Shown here: one piece after another, positions 9,145-16,580 of the stretch
How positions within the stretch are numbered: the stretch's first letter is position 1
How the letters are laid out: every line of letters begins with the position of its first letter
Assembly: GCA_016935015.1 (NCBI GenBank)
Contig: JAFGRT010000109.1
Span: 1 to 37,484, forward strand
Direction: 5' to 3'
Source: Acidobacteriota bacterium
GTDB taxonomy: Bacteria; Acidobacteriota; JAAYUB01
DNA: 37,484 nt
Program-made: the position numbers and the translations under genes
The notes under the pieces: generated by a model
The model's database searches: none
Told to the model about the DNA's origin: nothing
Seen by the model: only the letters and a program-made list of their open reading frames with translations

Positions 9145-9351
9145 TTACTCTACGCCGAATCCCACTTTCAGAACAACCTGGTATTCGGCCACCGTGTTGT
9201 TCTGAATGCGACCGCGTTGCTCGACAACTTCGAACCAGCTCAGATGCTGCAGGGTTCGGGAGGCTTTTTCAATTCCCACTTCAATGGCTCGCTCGAAGCT
9301 CTCCGCGGAACTGGCGGCAATCTCGATTTTTTTGTACACTCGTTCACTCAT
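9145..9351 (-). CDS. Dodecin (flavin-binding protein)
   Basis: A 68-residue dodecin, a small protein that assembles into a hollow dodecamer and stores or buffers flavins. It begins MSERVYKKIEIAASSAESFE and ends YQVVLKVGF plus three residues, covering the full beta-alpha-beta-beta family fold. The flavin-stacking Trp is in LSWFEV and the flavin-contacting Gln is in YQVVL. The ATG at 9351 is chosen over a longer ORF because AAAGGAG sits seven bases upstream and 68 residues is the family's normal size. It converges with the mannosidase gene (14 bases apart) and is divergent from the rnf operon, whose subunits carry FMN, so a link in flavin economy is plausible but unproven. Confidence 0.93.
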   Translation of the reverse strand: MSERVYKKIEIAASSAESFERAIEVGIEKASRTLQHLSWFEVVEQRGRIQNNTVAEYQVVLKVGFGVE

Positions 9352-9438
9352 GAGGTGCTCCTTTTTTACAATGATTTCAATCTTATGGGATGAATAATCA
9401 GGCTGTAAGATTCCTGTTTTTCTAGATTTACGCAACAA

Positions 9439-9456
9439 TTTTTCCTTCTGGAAAAA
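9439..9456. repeat. Inverted repeat in the dodecin-rnfA intergenic region
   Basis: TTTTTCC, loop TTCT, GGAAAAA: a perfect 7-bp inverted repeat located 15 bases upstream of the predicted rnfA -35 box. It could be an operator for the divergent pair, or chance in an AT-rich spacer. Confidence 0.3.
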
Positions 9457-9471
9457 CGGATTCGAACCTGC

Positions 9472-9500
9472 TTTACTTTTACAGCCTATTTGGATAAAAT
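9472..9500 (+). promoter_or_regulatory. Probable promoter of the rnfABCDGE operon
   Basis: TTTACT (9472-9477) and TAAAAT (9495-9500) are separated by 17 bases, giving a predicted transcription start near 9507 and a leader of about 40 bases to the rnfA ATG. Confidence 0.5.
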
Positions 9501-9546
9501 ACGGGGTTCTCGACTGGAACAGGGATCTTCAGTGGGGTACCAGCTC

Positions 9547-10131
9547 ATGGAAAAACTTTTACTCCTGATCGTCAGCGCAGTGTTTGTCAATAACTTTGTG
9601 CTGGCTCGTTTCCTCGGAATATGCCCGTTTCTGGGAGTTTCCAAACGCATCTCCACCGCCGCCGGGATGAGCGGTGCCGTCATGTTCGTGATGACCCTGG
9701 CGGCCATGGTGACCTGGGTGCTGCAGCATTTCGTGCTCAACCCATTACAGATCGGCTATCTGCAAACCATCGTCTTTATCCTGGTCATCGCCTCTCTCGT
9801 CCAGTTGGTGGAACTGGCGCTAGCCAAGTTCAGTCCGACGCTGCAGGCCGCCCTGGGGATCTATCTGCCCCTGATCACGACCAATTGTGCGGTGCTGGGG
9901 ATGGCCGTGCTCAACATCCAGAACGATCACTCCTTTCTGGAAACCACCGTCTTCGCCCTGAGCGCCGGGGCCGGCTTCGGCCTGGCGCTGTTGATTTTTG
10001 CCGGTATGCGGGAGCGCCTGGATCTGGCCCTGGTGCCGGAACCCATGAAGGGAACCGGTCTGGCTCTGGTCACCGCCGCATTGCTCAGCCTGGCGTTCAT
10101 GGGATTCGCCGGACTCTTCGGCTCGTCCTAA
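9547..10131 (+). CDS. rnfA: Rnf complex subunit A (membrane)
   Basis: An integral membrane subunit (194 residues, about six helices) of the Rnf complex, which couples electron flow between ferredoxin and NAD to Na+ or H+ transport. The protein starts MEKLLLLIVSAVFVNNFVLA and continues FLGICPFLGVSK, with the second-half block LPLITTNCAVLGMA; the paired Cys of CPF and NCA are those that hold the intramembrane 2Fe-2S cluster between RnfA and RnfE in the family. The start is ATG 9547 because the conserved N-terminus begins there; a GGGG stretch about nine bases upstream is a weak ribosome site. It is the first gene of the order A-B-C-D-G-E, the same order as the enterobacterial rsx operon. Confidence 0.95.
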   Translation: MEKLLLLIVSAVFVNNFVLARFLGICPFLGVSKRISTAAGMSGAVMFVMTLAAMVTWVLQHFVLNPLQIGYLQTIVFILVIASLVQLVELALAKFSPTLQAALGIYLPLITTNCAVLGMAVLNIQNDHSFLETTVFALSAGAGFGLALLIFAGMRERLDLALVPEPMKGTGLALVTAALLSLAFMGFAGLFGSS

Positions 10132-10154
10132 TTCAATTTTTTTAGGACCGTATC

Positions 10155-10973
10155 ATGCTGGAAGCGATTTTAACATTATCCGGTCTGGCCATCCTGGCTA
10201 GTTTCGGATTGGGCCTGGCCGCCAAATTTTTTGCCGTCAAAGTGGATCCCCGGGTGGAAAAAATCGAGGAGATCCTGCCCGGCGCCAACTGCGGAGGCTG
10301 CGGCGCCGCCGGCTGCAGTGATTTCGCCAAGGGCGTGGTGGAAGGAAAATACGCCGCCAATGCCTGCCCGGTGGGCGGTCCCTCCTGCGCCGCTAAAATC
10401 GCCGAGATTCTGGGCGAGGAAGTGCGCGCGTCGGAGCCCCGTGTCGCCATCGTCCTGTGTGCCGGCGATGAGGATCAGTGCGGCAACCGGTTTGATTATA
10501 ACGGGATCTATGATTGCAATGCCGCAGATCTAATCCAGGGTGGCTTCAAGGCCTGTACCTACGGTTGTCTGGGTTTGGGGAGCTGCGCGCGAGCCTGCCC
10601 GTTCGACGCCATCGTGATTACGGACAAGCGCCTGGCCGTCATCGATCGCGACAAATGCGTGGGATGCGGCAAGTGTGTCCCCGTCTGTCCCCGCAAACTC
10701 ATCACCCTGGTGCCTGTTTCCAGGAAAACACATATTCTGTGCAGCAGCCACGATCCCGGTGCGGAGGTCCGTAAAAAATGCAAGGTGGGTTGTATTGCCT
10801 GCAAAAAATGTGAAAAAACTGTCAACGGCGAAGGAATTTCCATCAACAACTTTCTGGCGGTGATGGATTACAGCAAGGATCTGGATGGATTCGCGCTGGA
10901 AACCGTCTGCCCCACCCATACCATCCAGCGGGTGGATCAGCCGGCGTTGCAAGAAAGCGAGAAAACTGCATGA
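10155..10973 (+). CDS. rnfB: Rnf complex subunit B (iron-sulfur)
   Basis: The ferredoxin-interacting subunit, 272 residues. One N-terminal membrane helix is followed by a 4Fe-4S domain with NCGGCGAAGCSDF and a fourth Cys in NACPVGG. A two-cluster ferredoxin module follows (CTYGCLGLGSCARACP and CVGCGKCVPVCP). A further C-terminal module has Cys209, 213, 216, 219 (KCKVGCIACKKCEK) and Cys252 (VCP). The positions that normally supply the other four cysteines of this last pair read EKTVNG and YSKDLDGFALE, so only one of two clusters can form there. AGGA precedes the ATG, and the stop overlaps the rnfC start (ATGA). Confidence 0.95.
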   Translation: MLEAILTLSGLAILASFGLGLAAKFFAVKVDPRVEKIEEILPGANCGGCGAAGCSDFAKGVVEGKYAANACPVGGPSCAAKIAEILGEEVRASEPRVAIVLCAGDEDQCGNRFDYNGIYDCNAADLIQGGFKACTYGCLGLGSCARACPFDAIVITDKRLAVIDRDKCVGCGKCVPVCPRKLITLVPVSRKTHILCSSHDPGAEVRKKCKVGCIACKKCEKTVNGEGISINNFLAVMDYSKDLDGFALETVCPTHTIQRVDQPALQESEKTA

Positions 10974-12304
10974 TCAAGAGGGCGCATGGCTTCCCGGGTG
11001 GTGTTCACCCCGATTATCACAAGGAGCTGACCGCGGGTCTGGCCCTGGAAGTGCCACCGCTTTTCGAGCGCTATGTCGTACCTGTTGCGCAGCATATCGG
11101 CTCGCCAGCCAAGGTGATCGTCGACAAGGGCGCCCAGGTTTTTAAGGGCACCGTCCTCGCCGAACCATCGGGTTTCGTCTCCGTTCCCATGCACAGTCCC
11201 ACTTCGGGCACAGTAAAATCGGTCAAAAATTTACCTCACCCATGGGGCCCCAGCATGCTGGCCGTGGAGATCACCGCCGACGGCGAGGATACGCCGGATC
11301 CGGAGTTGCCGCGTCTTAACCATGAAACCGCCTCCATCGATGAACTGCGGGACTTTATTCGTCAGGCCGGCATTGTGGGGATGGGCGGAGCGGCGTTTCC
11401 CACGCACGTCAAACTTTCCCCACCCAAGGAAAAACCCATCGACGTCCTGATCCTGAACGGGGCCGAGTGTGAGCCGTACCTTACCGCCGACCACCGGCTG
11501 ATGGTGGAATCACCCGAAAAAGTGATCGCCGGAGCCGGCATTCTGGCCAAAATTTTGAAGGTGAAACGGATCTGCATCGGCGTTGAAGACAACAAGCCGG
11601 ATGCTTTATCCGCACTGGAGAAGGCCGCCGCCGGGCAGGCCGACATGGATGTCTATTCCCTGCATGTCACCTACCCGCAGGGCGCGGAAAAGCAGCTGAT
11701 CTACGCCATCCTCGGCCGCGAAGTTCCGGCGGGTGGTCTGCCCATGGATGTCGGCGTGGTCGTGCAGAACGTCGGCACGGCGTCGGCCGTGTGGGACGCC
11801 GTCGCCAACGGCATTCCCCTCATCGAGCGCATCACCACCATCACCGGTCGGGGGATTGGCCGACCGGGCAACCTGGTCCTGCGCATCGGCACGCTGGTGG
11901 AAGACGTGGTCCGCTGGCGGGGCGGTATAAGCGATGATACCATCAAGGTCGTCAACGGCGGTCCGATGATGGGTATGGCCATGTCCGGCCTGGATGTGCC
12001 GGTACTGAAAGGATCGTCGGGACTACTCTTTCTGGAACGGGACGAGGTGGAACAGTATCATCACTATCCCTGTATTCGATGCGGCCGCTGCGTGGATATC
12101 TGTCCCATGAAACTGATGCCCTGCATTATCAGCTACTACACGGAAAATGAAATGTTCGACGAAGTGGAGTCCCTCAACGTAACCGATTGTATTGAATGCG
12201 GCAGTTGTGCTTATGTCTGCCCCTCCTCCCGGATTCTGGTCCATCACATGAAGATGGGGAAGGCCGAGGTCATCGTCCGCCGGCGCAAAAAAGCCGTATC
12301 CTGA
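10970..12304 (+). CDS. rnfC: Rnf complex subunit C (NADH-binding, iron-sulfur)
   Basis: A 444-residue peripheral subunit carrying the NAD(H) and FMN site and two 4Fe-4S clusters, on the cytoplasmic face. It has the family N-terminus FPGGVHPDYHKELTAG, the biotinyl-lipoyl-like region near residues 40-90, the flavin/NAD block GIVGMGGAAFPTHVK with LNGAECEPYLTADHR, and two complete cluster motifs, CIRCGRCVDICP and CIECGSCAYVCP. Length is that of the short RnfC forms, without the long repetitive tail of enterobacterial RsxC. Translation is probably coupled to rnfB by the ATGA overlap. Confidence 0.96.
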   Translation: MIKRAHGFPGGVHPDYHKELTAGLALEVPPLFERYVVPVAQHIGSPAKVIVDKGAQVFKGTVLAEPSGFVSVPMHSPTSGTVKSVKNLPHPWGPSMLAVEITADGEDTPDPELPRLNHETASIDELRDFIRQAGIVGMGGAAFPTHVKLSPPKEKPIDVLILNGAECEPYLTADHRLMVESPEKVIAGAGILAKILKVKRICIGVEDNKPDALSALEKAAAGQADMDVYSLHVTYPQGAEKQLIYAILGREVPAGGLPMDVGVVVQNVGTASAVWDAVANGIPLIERITTITGRGIGRPGNLVLRIGTLVEDVVRWRGGISDDTIKVVNGGPMMGMAMSGLDVPVLKGSSGLLFLERDEVEQYHHYPCIRCGRCVDICPMKLMPCIISYYTENEMFDEVESLNVTDCIECGSCAYVCPSSRILVHHMKMGKAEVIVRRRKKAVS

Positions 12305-12333
12305 TCCGACCAACAGAGGCAAGGAGAGCCATC

Positions 12334-13377
12334 GTGTCCACGAACGCCCACCCCATATCCCATAACCTGCTGGTCAGCGCATCCCCTCATATCACCAGTG
12401 GTGAGACCATCCCCCGGATCATGTACAACGTGATCCTGGCCATGCTGCCCGTCTGCCTGGTGAGTATTTATTACTTCGGCTATTACGGCATCAAGGTGCT
12501 GGTTCTGACGACCCTGTTTTGTGTCGGCTTCGAATACCTGTGGCAGAAGATGCTGCGGAAACCAGTGACCATCAGCGACGGCTCGGCTGCCGTCACCGGC
12601 ATTCTGCTGGCCCTGAACCTGCCGCCCTCCGCGCCGTGGTGGTTGATGCTGGTTGGTTCCTTTCTGGCCGTCATCATCGCCAAGCAACTGTACGGAGGAC
12701 TGGGCTACAATCTCTTCAATCCGGCGCTGGTGGCCCGGGTGGCGCTGTTGATCTCCTTCCCCGTACACATGACGAACTGGATCCAGGCCACGCCGTTGTT
12801 CAGCGGAGTGGACGCCGTGACCACCGCTACGCCGCTCGGGATCCTACAAACCGCCATCAAAACCACCGGCTCCATCCCGCCCGAGGTCATGGCCCAGGTC
12901 AATCCGTCCTCCCAGAACATGCTGACCTGGTTTACCGGACACATGATGTCCGGCAGTCTGGGCGAGTTCTCGGCCCTGGCCATCCTGCTGGGCGGCCTCT
13001 GGCTGATGTACAAGAAATACATCTACTGGCAGGTACCGGTCACCTATATCGGCACCGTCCTGATCTTCTCGGGCATCTTCTGGATGATCGACCCCACCCG
13101 GTATGCCCATCCCCTCTTTCATCTGCTGACAGGCGGCCTGTTTCTGGGGGCCTTTTTCATGGCCACCGACATGGTGACCTCGCCCGTCACGAAAAAGGGC
13201 TTGCTGGTCTTCGGCGTCGGCTGCGGTCTCATCACCTGTCTGATCCGCATGTGGGGCAGCTATCCCGAAGGAGTCAGTTTCGCCATTCTGCTGATGAACG
13301 GATTGACGCCGCTGCTGGATCGCTGGTTCAAGCCGACGGTCTTCGGCCAACGCAAACTGTATGAGGAAACAAAATGA
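12334..13377 (+). CDS. rnfD: Rnf complex subunit D (membrane flavoprotein)
   Basis: A 347-residue membrane subunit homologous to NqrB, carrying covalent FMN. The start is a GTG at 12334 with an AAGGAG ribosome site; the upstream ORF extension overlaps rnfC and is not conserved-looking. The N-terminus VSTNAHPISHNLLVSASPHI is typical (SPH motif). The flavinylation motif is DAVTTATPL with FMN expected on Thr166, which fits the D-x-x-(S/T)-x-A-T pattern of ApbE substrates. Many hydrophobic helices follow, including GGLFLGAFFMATDMVTSP. The stop overlaps rnfG by ATGA. No apbE gene is present in the window, so the flavin transferase must be elsewhere. Confidence 0.95.
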   Translation: MSTNAHPISHNLLVSASPHITSGETIPRIMYNVILAMLPVCLVSIYYFGYYGIKVLVLTTLFCVGFEYLWQKMLRKPVTISDGSAAVTGILLALNLPPSAPWWLMLVGSFLAVIIAKQLYGGLGYNLFNPALVARVALLISFPVHMTNWIQATPLFSGVDAVTTATPLGILQTAIKTTGSIPPEVMAQVNPSSQNMLTWFTGHMMSGSLGEFSALAILLGGLWLMYKKYIYWQVPVTYIGTVLIFSGIFWMIDPTRYAHPLFHLLTGGLFLGAFFMATDMVTSPVTKKGLLVFGVGCGLITCLIRMWGSYPEGVSFAILLMNGLTPLLDRWFKPTVFGQRKLYEETK

Positions 13378-14039
13378 AAGACCTGTTGAGACTGATTCTG
13401 GTCCTCACCATCATCTGCGCCGTCAGCGCCGGCCTGCTGGCCCTGGTCGAGAGCCTGACGGCCGATGCCCGGGCCCAGGCCAAGCGGGCGGAAATGCTGC
13501 GTGCCATTCAGTCAGTGATGCCGATCGGCTACGCCAATGAACCGGACCGGTCCATCGTGTCGGTCAATGATGCGGCGGGGAATCCGCATAAAATCTTCGT
13601 CGGTCTGAAGGCTGACGGTCAGGTGACGGGATTTGCCTTCCAATCAGCGGATCCCAAAGGCTACGGCGGTGAGATTCAGCTCATGATCGGCCTGACCGCC
13701 GATGGGGTGATAACGGGCATCGAAATTCTGCAACACAAGGAAACACCTGGACTGGGAACAAAAATACAGGATCCGGAATTTCGACAGGCTTTCGAGGGCA
13801 AAACCCTCGACAATTCCGCCTGGAAGGTGCAAAAGGAAGGGGGCAGCTTCCCGCAATTCGCCGGCGCCACCATCAGCCCCCGCGCTGTGGTCAATGCCGT
13901 CCAGCGGGGCCTGGAATTCTACCGCAGTGCCCAGGATCAGATCCGAGCCAAAGCGGCCGCTCTGTCAACGGCTGGCGATTCAACGGCTGCTGATAGTGAG
14001 CCCGCGGCCGTTCCGACCGGCCCGGCGGGCGAGGAGTGA
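13374..14039 (+). CDS. rnfG: Rnf complex subunit G (flavoprotein)
   Basis: A 221-residue subunit with one N-terminal helix ([20 protein letters not shown]) and an extracytoplasmic FMN-binding domain ([31 protein letters not shown]). The FMN-bearing residue should be Thr166 in [16 protein letters not shown]. Proteobacterial relatives read about DQFTGATIT here; this protein has Pro160 in place of Asp and Ala163 in place of Ser/Thr, a departure from the ApbE recognition motif. The Ala/Thr/Ser-rich tail after residue 190 looks disordered. Identity is firm; whether it is flavinylated is less sure than usual. Confidence 0.94.
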   Translation: MKDLLRLILVLTIICAVSAGLLALVESLTADARAQAKRAEMLRAIQSVMPIGYANEPDRSIVSVNDAAGNPHKIFVGLKADGQVTGFAFQSADPKGYGGEIQLMIGLTADGVITGIEILQHKETPGLGTKIQDPEFRQAFEGKTLDNSAWKVQKEGGSFPQFAGATISPRAVVNAVQRGLEFYRSAQDQIRAKAAALSTAGDSTAADSEPAAVPTGPAGEE

Positions 14040-14043
14040 CGTT

Positions 14044-14730
14044 ATGGGAGCACTACAAGAATTTACTAAGGGCATCTGGCGCGAGAATCCGGTATTCAAG
14101 CTGGTTCTGGGTATGTGCCCCGTCCTGGCCGTCACGACATCCGGTATCAACGGTCTGGGCATGGGACTGGCATCCACGTTCGTGCTGCTGGGTTCCAACA
14201 TGGTGATTTCCCTGTTGCGCAAGCTCATTCCTAAAAAAGTTCGCATCCCGGCTTTCATTGTCGTCATTGCCTCGTTCGTAACTATCGTGGATTTAGTGAT
14301 GGACGGCTTTTTCCATGATCTGCACAAAAGCCTGGGTCTCTTCATCCCCCTGATCGTGGTGAACTGCATCATCCTTGGCCGAGCCGAGGCGTTCGCCTCG
14401 CGGCACCCCCTGCGCCTGGCCATTCTGGACGGACTGGGCATGGGTTTCGGTTTCACCCTGGCGCTGGTGGTTCTGGGTGTCACCCGTGAATTCCTCGGTG
14501 CCGGAACCGTCTTCGAACAGAATGTGCTGGGTGAAGGCTACACGCCTTTCCTGCTGATGATTCTGCCGCCCGGCGCCTTTCTGGCGCTGGGGATCTACCT
14601 GGGCCTCCTCAACAAACTGGAGATGTGGCTGGCCGCCCGTAGCGGACGCGCGCCGCGACTGGCCCAGCTGGCCGACTGCCGGACGTGTGCCCTGTGCCAC
14701 ATCGAACCACCGGAGCAGCCGGTGGACTGA
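14044..14730 (+). CDS. rnfE: Rnf complex subunit E (membrane) with cysteine-rich tail
   Basis: A 228-residue membrane subunit with about six helices, homologous to RnfA but of opposite topology. The family N-terminus [20 protein letters not shown] is followed by [16 protein letters not shown], and a second-half block is [20 protein letters not shown]; the Cys residues in LGMCPVL and VVNCI match the intramembrane 2Fe-2S ligands. ATG 14044 follows a GAGGAG site inside the end of rnfG, four bases after its stop. After the last helix a tail of about 25 residues carries Cys212, Cys215, Cys218 and His219 (CRTCALCH), a C-x2-C-x2-C-H arrangement that contains a CxxCH core. It closes the rnf operon. 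Confidence 0.94.
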   Translation: MGALQEFTKGIWRENPVFKLVLGMCPVLAVTTSGINGLGMGLASTFVLLGSNMVISLLRKLIPKKVRIPAFIVVIASFVTIVDLVMDGFFHDLHKSLGLFIPLIVVNCIILGRAEAFASRHPLRLAILDGLGMGFGFTLALVVLGVTREFLGAGTVFEQNVLGEGYTPFLLMILPPGAFLALGIYLGLLNKLEMWLAARSGRAPRLAQLADCRTCALCHIEPPEQPVD

Positions 14731-14889
14731 GGGGATCGGCGATCCTTCCCGGCGGGACCGCACCTCTGCCAACGGCAATTGCTGCCGAAAACCTCCCGTC
14801 AGCTCTTCTTTTCACCGAAGCCGTGATTTCGCGTCACAGCGCCGGACAATCCACTTTCGGGATAGCCTCACCGGGAGTAGAATGGGAAC

Positions 14890-15138
14890 ATGGGCAGCGG
14901 TATTCGCCTTCTGTGGAACATCGTCATGGGACTCTTCATCGTGAAGGAGGCCGTAACCTTCGACTACCATCATTTCAAGCGCCTCGGCCGTAAATTCTGG
15001 CGCCCCGGACCGGAAAAATGGGCCTTTTCCCTGCCGGAACGACGAGCCTTCCACCGCTGTTTTCTGTGGATCATTGTGATGATCATCGGGAACGCACTCA
15101 TTTCCCTAGCCCGACTGCTCCGGGAAGCTCTCGCCTGA
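14890..15138 (+). CDS. Small two-helix membrane protein of unknown function
   Basis: I do not recognise this 82-residue protein. It has a hydrophobic segment near the N-terminus (LLWNIVMGLFIVKEAVTF), a basic polar middle (FKRLGRKFWRPGPEKW) and a second hydrophobic segment (CFLWIIVMIIGNALISLARL), consistent with two membrane helices joined by a charged loop. GGGAG lies 12 bases upstream, which is long for a ribosome site; an alternative ATG at 14882 is in another frame and gives only 20 residues. It sits 159 bases after rnfE and reads the same way, so it could be a late member of the operon. The coding call rests on composition and hydrophobic pattern only. Confidence 0.5.
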   Translation: MGSGIRLLWNIVMGLFIVKEAVTFDYHHFKRLGRKFWRPGPEKWAFSLPERRAFHRCFLWIIVMIIGNALISLARLLREALA

Positions 15139-15245
15139 CCAACCGGCCCGGTCGCTTACGACATGACTCGTTTTCACTCCGAATTCCCGCGCACTCCTGC
15201 CGCGTCGAAAACGACACCGCGCCTCTCAAGGAACCGGCGTTCCGG

Positions 15246-15275
15246 TTCACCCCAACCCGCGAAATCTGATACAAT
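15246..15275 (+). promoter_or_regulatory. Possible promoter of the pyruvate-kinase-like gene
   Basis: TTCACC (15246-15251) and TACAAT (15270-15275) with an 18-base spacer. Transcription would start near 15282, leaving a leader of about 60 bases before ATG 15344. Confidence 0.35.
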
Positions 15276-15343
15276 GACTAGAACGTACGTCCGCCGGCCC
15301 CGTCGTCCGGGGACGTCCACCTGAATCGTGCGGCAGGTAAGGT

Positions 15344-16420
15344 ATGCAACAGCGGAACCAGCGGTCCGGTGGGCCGGCATTCGGATCCACCCATATCGAA
15401 ATTATCGCCACCCTGGGGCCGGCCACGGCCTCCCCCGACGGGATCCGGGCACTGCTCTCGGCTGGAGCCACCCGGTTTCGGCTGAACCTGGCCCATGCGG
15501 ATTCCGACTGGCTGAAACGCTGCCTGGCCGCCATACGGTCACTCGTCGTGCCAGGATCGGCCCACCTGCCGGTTGTAGCCGACCTGCCCGGCCGCAAGTT
15601 CCGGACCGAACGATTGGCCGCCCCGTTTCAACTCCAGGCCGGCACCGAGGTTTATTTTGGCCGCTCCGCGCCTCAAACGGAAAATGTCGTGCACGTTCCC
15701 TTCCATGACTGGCCGGAAATCATCTCGCCGAAAAGAGGGGATACCATCCTGCTGCAGGACGGCGCGATGGAATTGCGGATTCAGGAATCCGGCCCGACGG
15801 GCTGCCGGGCACGGGTCATCCGGGGCGGCATGCTGCGCGACCGGATGGGAGTGGTCTTTACCGGCGCCGTATCATCACAATTGATGACCCTGGCCGAGGA
15901 AAAAATCCGTATCTGCCGTGCCCAGGGGGTACATGCTTTTCTGATTTCGTATTGCGAGACTCCGGCCGATGTGGCGACGGTGCACCGGAGTGTCGGCTCC
16001 GCGAGTGATTCGGCCTGTGTGCTGATTCCCAAAATTGAAACCGCGGCGGCCTTGCAGAATGTTGACGCCTTGTTGGCGGCCGTCGATACGGTGTGTCTGG
16101 CCCGCGGAGATCTGGGTGCACAGATTGGGCTGTCCCGTGTTCCACCGGCGGAAATCCGCCTGCTGAAAGCCGCCCGGCAGGCCGGCCGGGGTGTCTGGAT
16201 CGCCGGTCAGGTCCTGCCCGGCAGCCTCACGGACAGCGGCGTGAACCGTCCTGAACTGGCCGCGCTCTATTACGCACTTTGTCACGGCGCCCGCGGCTTC
16301 ATCCTCTCCGAGGAAACCGCCGTAAACGAAAAGGCGGCGACAGCGATCCGTTCCATGGTCGAGATCATCCAGCAGTGGACAGACAACGGTTCTCCCCATT
16401 GCCAGGCGGACCCGGTCTGA
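15344..16420 (+). CDS. Short divergent pyruvate-kinase-like protein
   Basis: A 358-residue protein covering the A and B domains of pyruvate kinase but lacking the C-terminal allosteric domain of standard enzymes (about 470 residues). Family blocks in order: IEIIATLGPAT, TRFRLNLAHAD, VVADLPGRKFRTE, a B domain (about residues 90-165), VLIPKIETAAALQNVDALL with Lys230 and Glu232, and ARGDLGAQI with Asp256, so the lysine and metal ligands remain. The usual ATQMLESM loop reads AGQVLPGSL, replacing the conserved Thr by Gly. The K+-site Thr of the DTKGPE motif is Leu and its Glu is Lys, as in K+-independent pyruvate kinases. TAAGG is a weak ribosome site. It could be an active variant, a kinase for another substrate, or a regulatory relative. 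Confidence 0.8.
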   Translation: MQQRNQRSGGPAFGSTHIEIIATLGPATASPDGIRALLSAGATRFRLNLAHADSDWLKRCLAAIRSLVVPGSAHLPVVADLPGRKFRTERLAAPFQLQAGTEVYFGRSAPQTENVVHVPFHDWPEIISPKRGDTILLQDGAMELRIQESGPTGCRARVIRGGMLRDRMGVVFTGAVSSQLMTLAEEKIRICRAQGVHAFLISYCETPADVATVHRSVGSASDSACVLIPKIETAAALQNVDALLAAVDTVCLARGDLGAQIGLSRVPPAEIRLLKAARQAGRGVWIAGQVLPGSLTDSGVNRPELAALYYALCHGARGFILSEETAVNEKAATAIRSMVEIIQQWTDNGSPHCQADPV

Positions 16421-16437
16421 TTCGTCTTTCCCGGGCG

Positions 16438-16460
16438 GCCTCTCCACCTCGCGGGGAGGC
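16438..16460 (+). terminator. Possible hairpin after the pyruvate-kinase-like gene
   Basis: GCCTCTCC, a seven-base loop, then GGGGAGGC form an 8-bp stem with one G-U pair, 18 bases after the stop codon. No T-run follows. It lies between two converging genes. Confidence 0.35.
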
Positions 16461-16580
16461 TCTGGCGCTACCGGAAATGAGGGCAGAAGGCTGCTTGACA
16501 GCATCGTCGGTGAAAGGAAAGCATCTTTCCAACCCTCGGTCTCAGGGCGATTGGGGATAAATCGAAACGTCTGGCTGGGA

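Noticed and set aside
12519-13364. 281-residue frame inside rnfD
   Set aside because: Rich in Arg/Gly/His/Pro, with no family features; rnfD on the same strand has the conserved protein.
14771-14788. CGGCA/TGCCG inverted repeat after rnfE as a terminator
   Set aside because: Only a 5-bp stem and no T-run; too weak to call.
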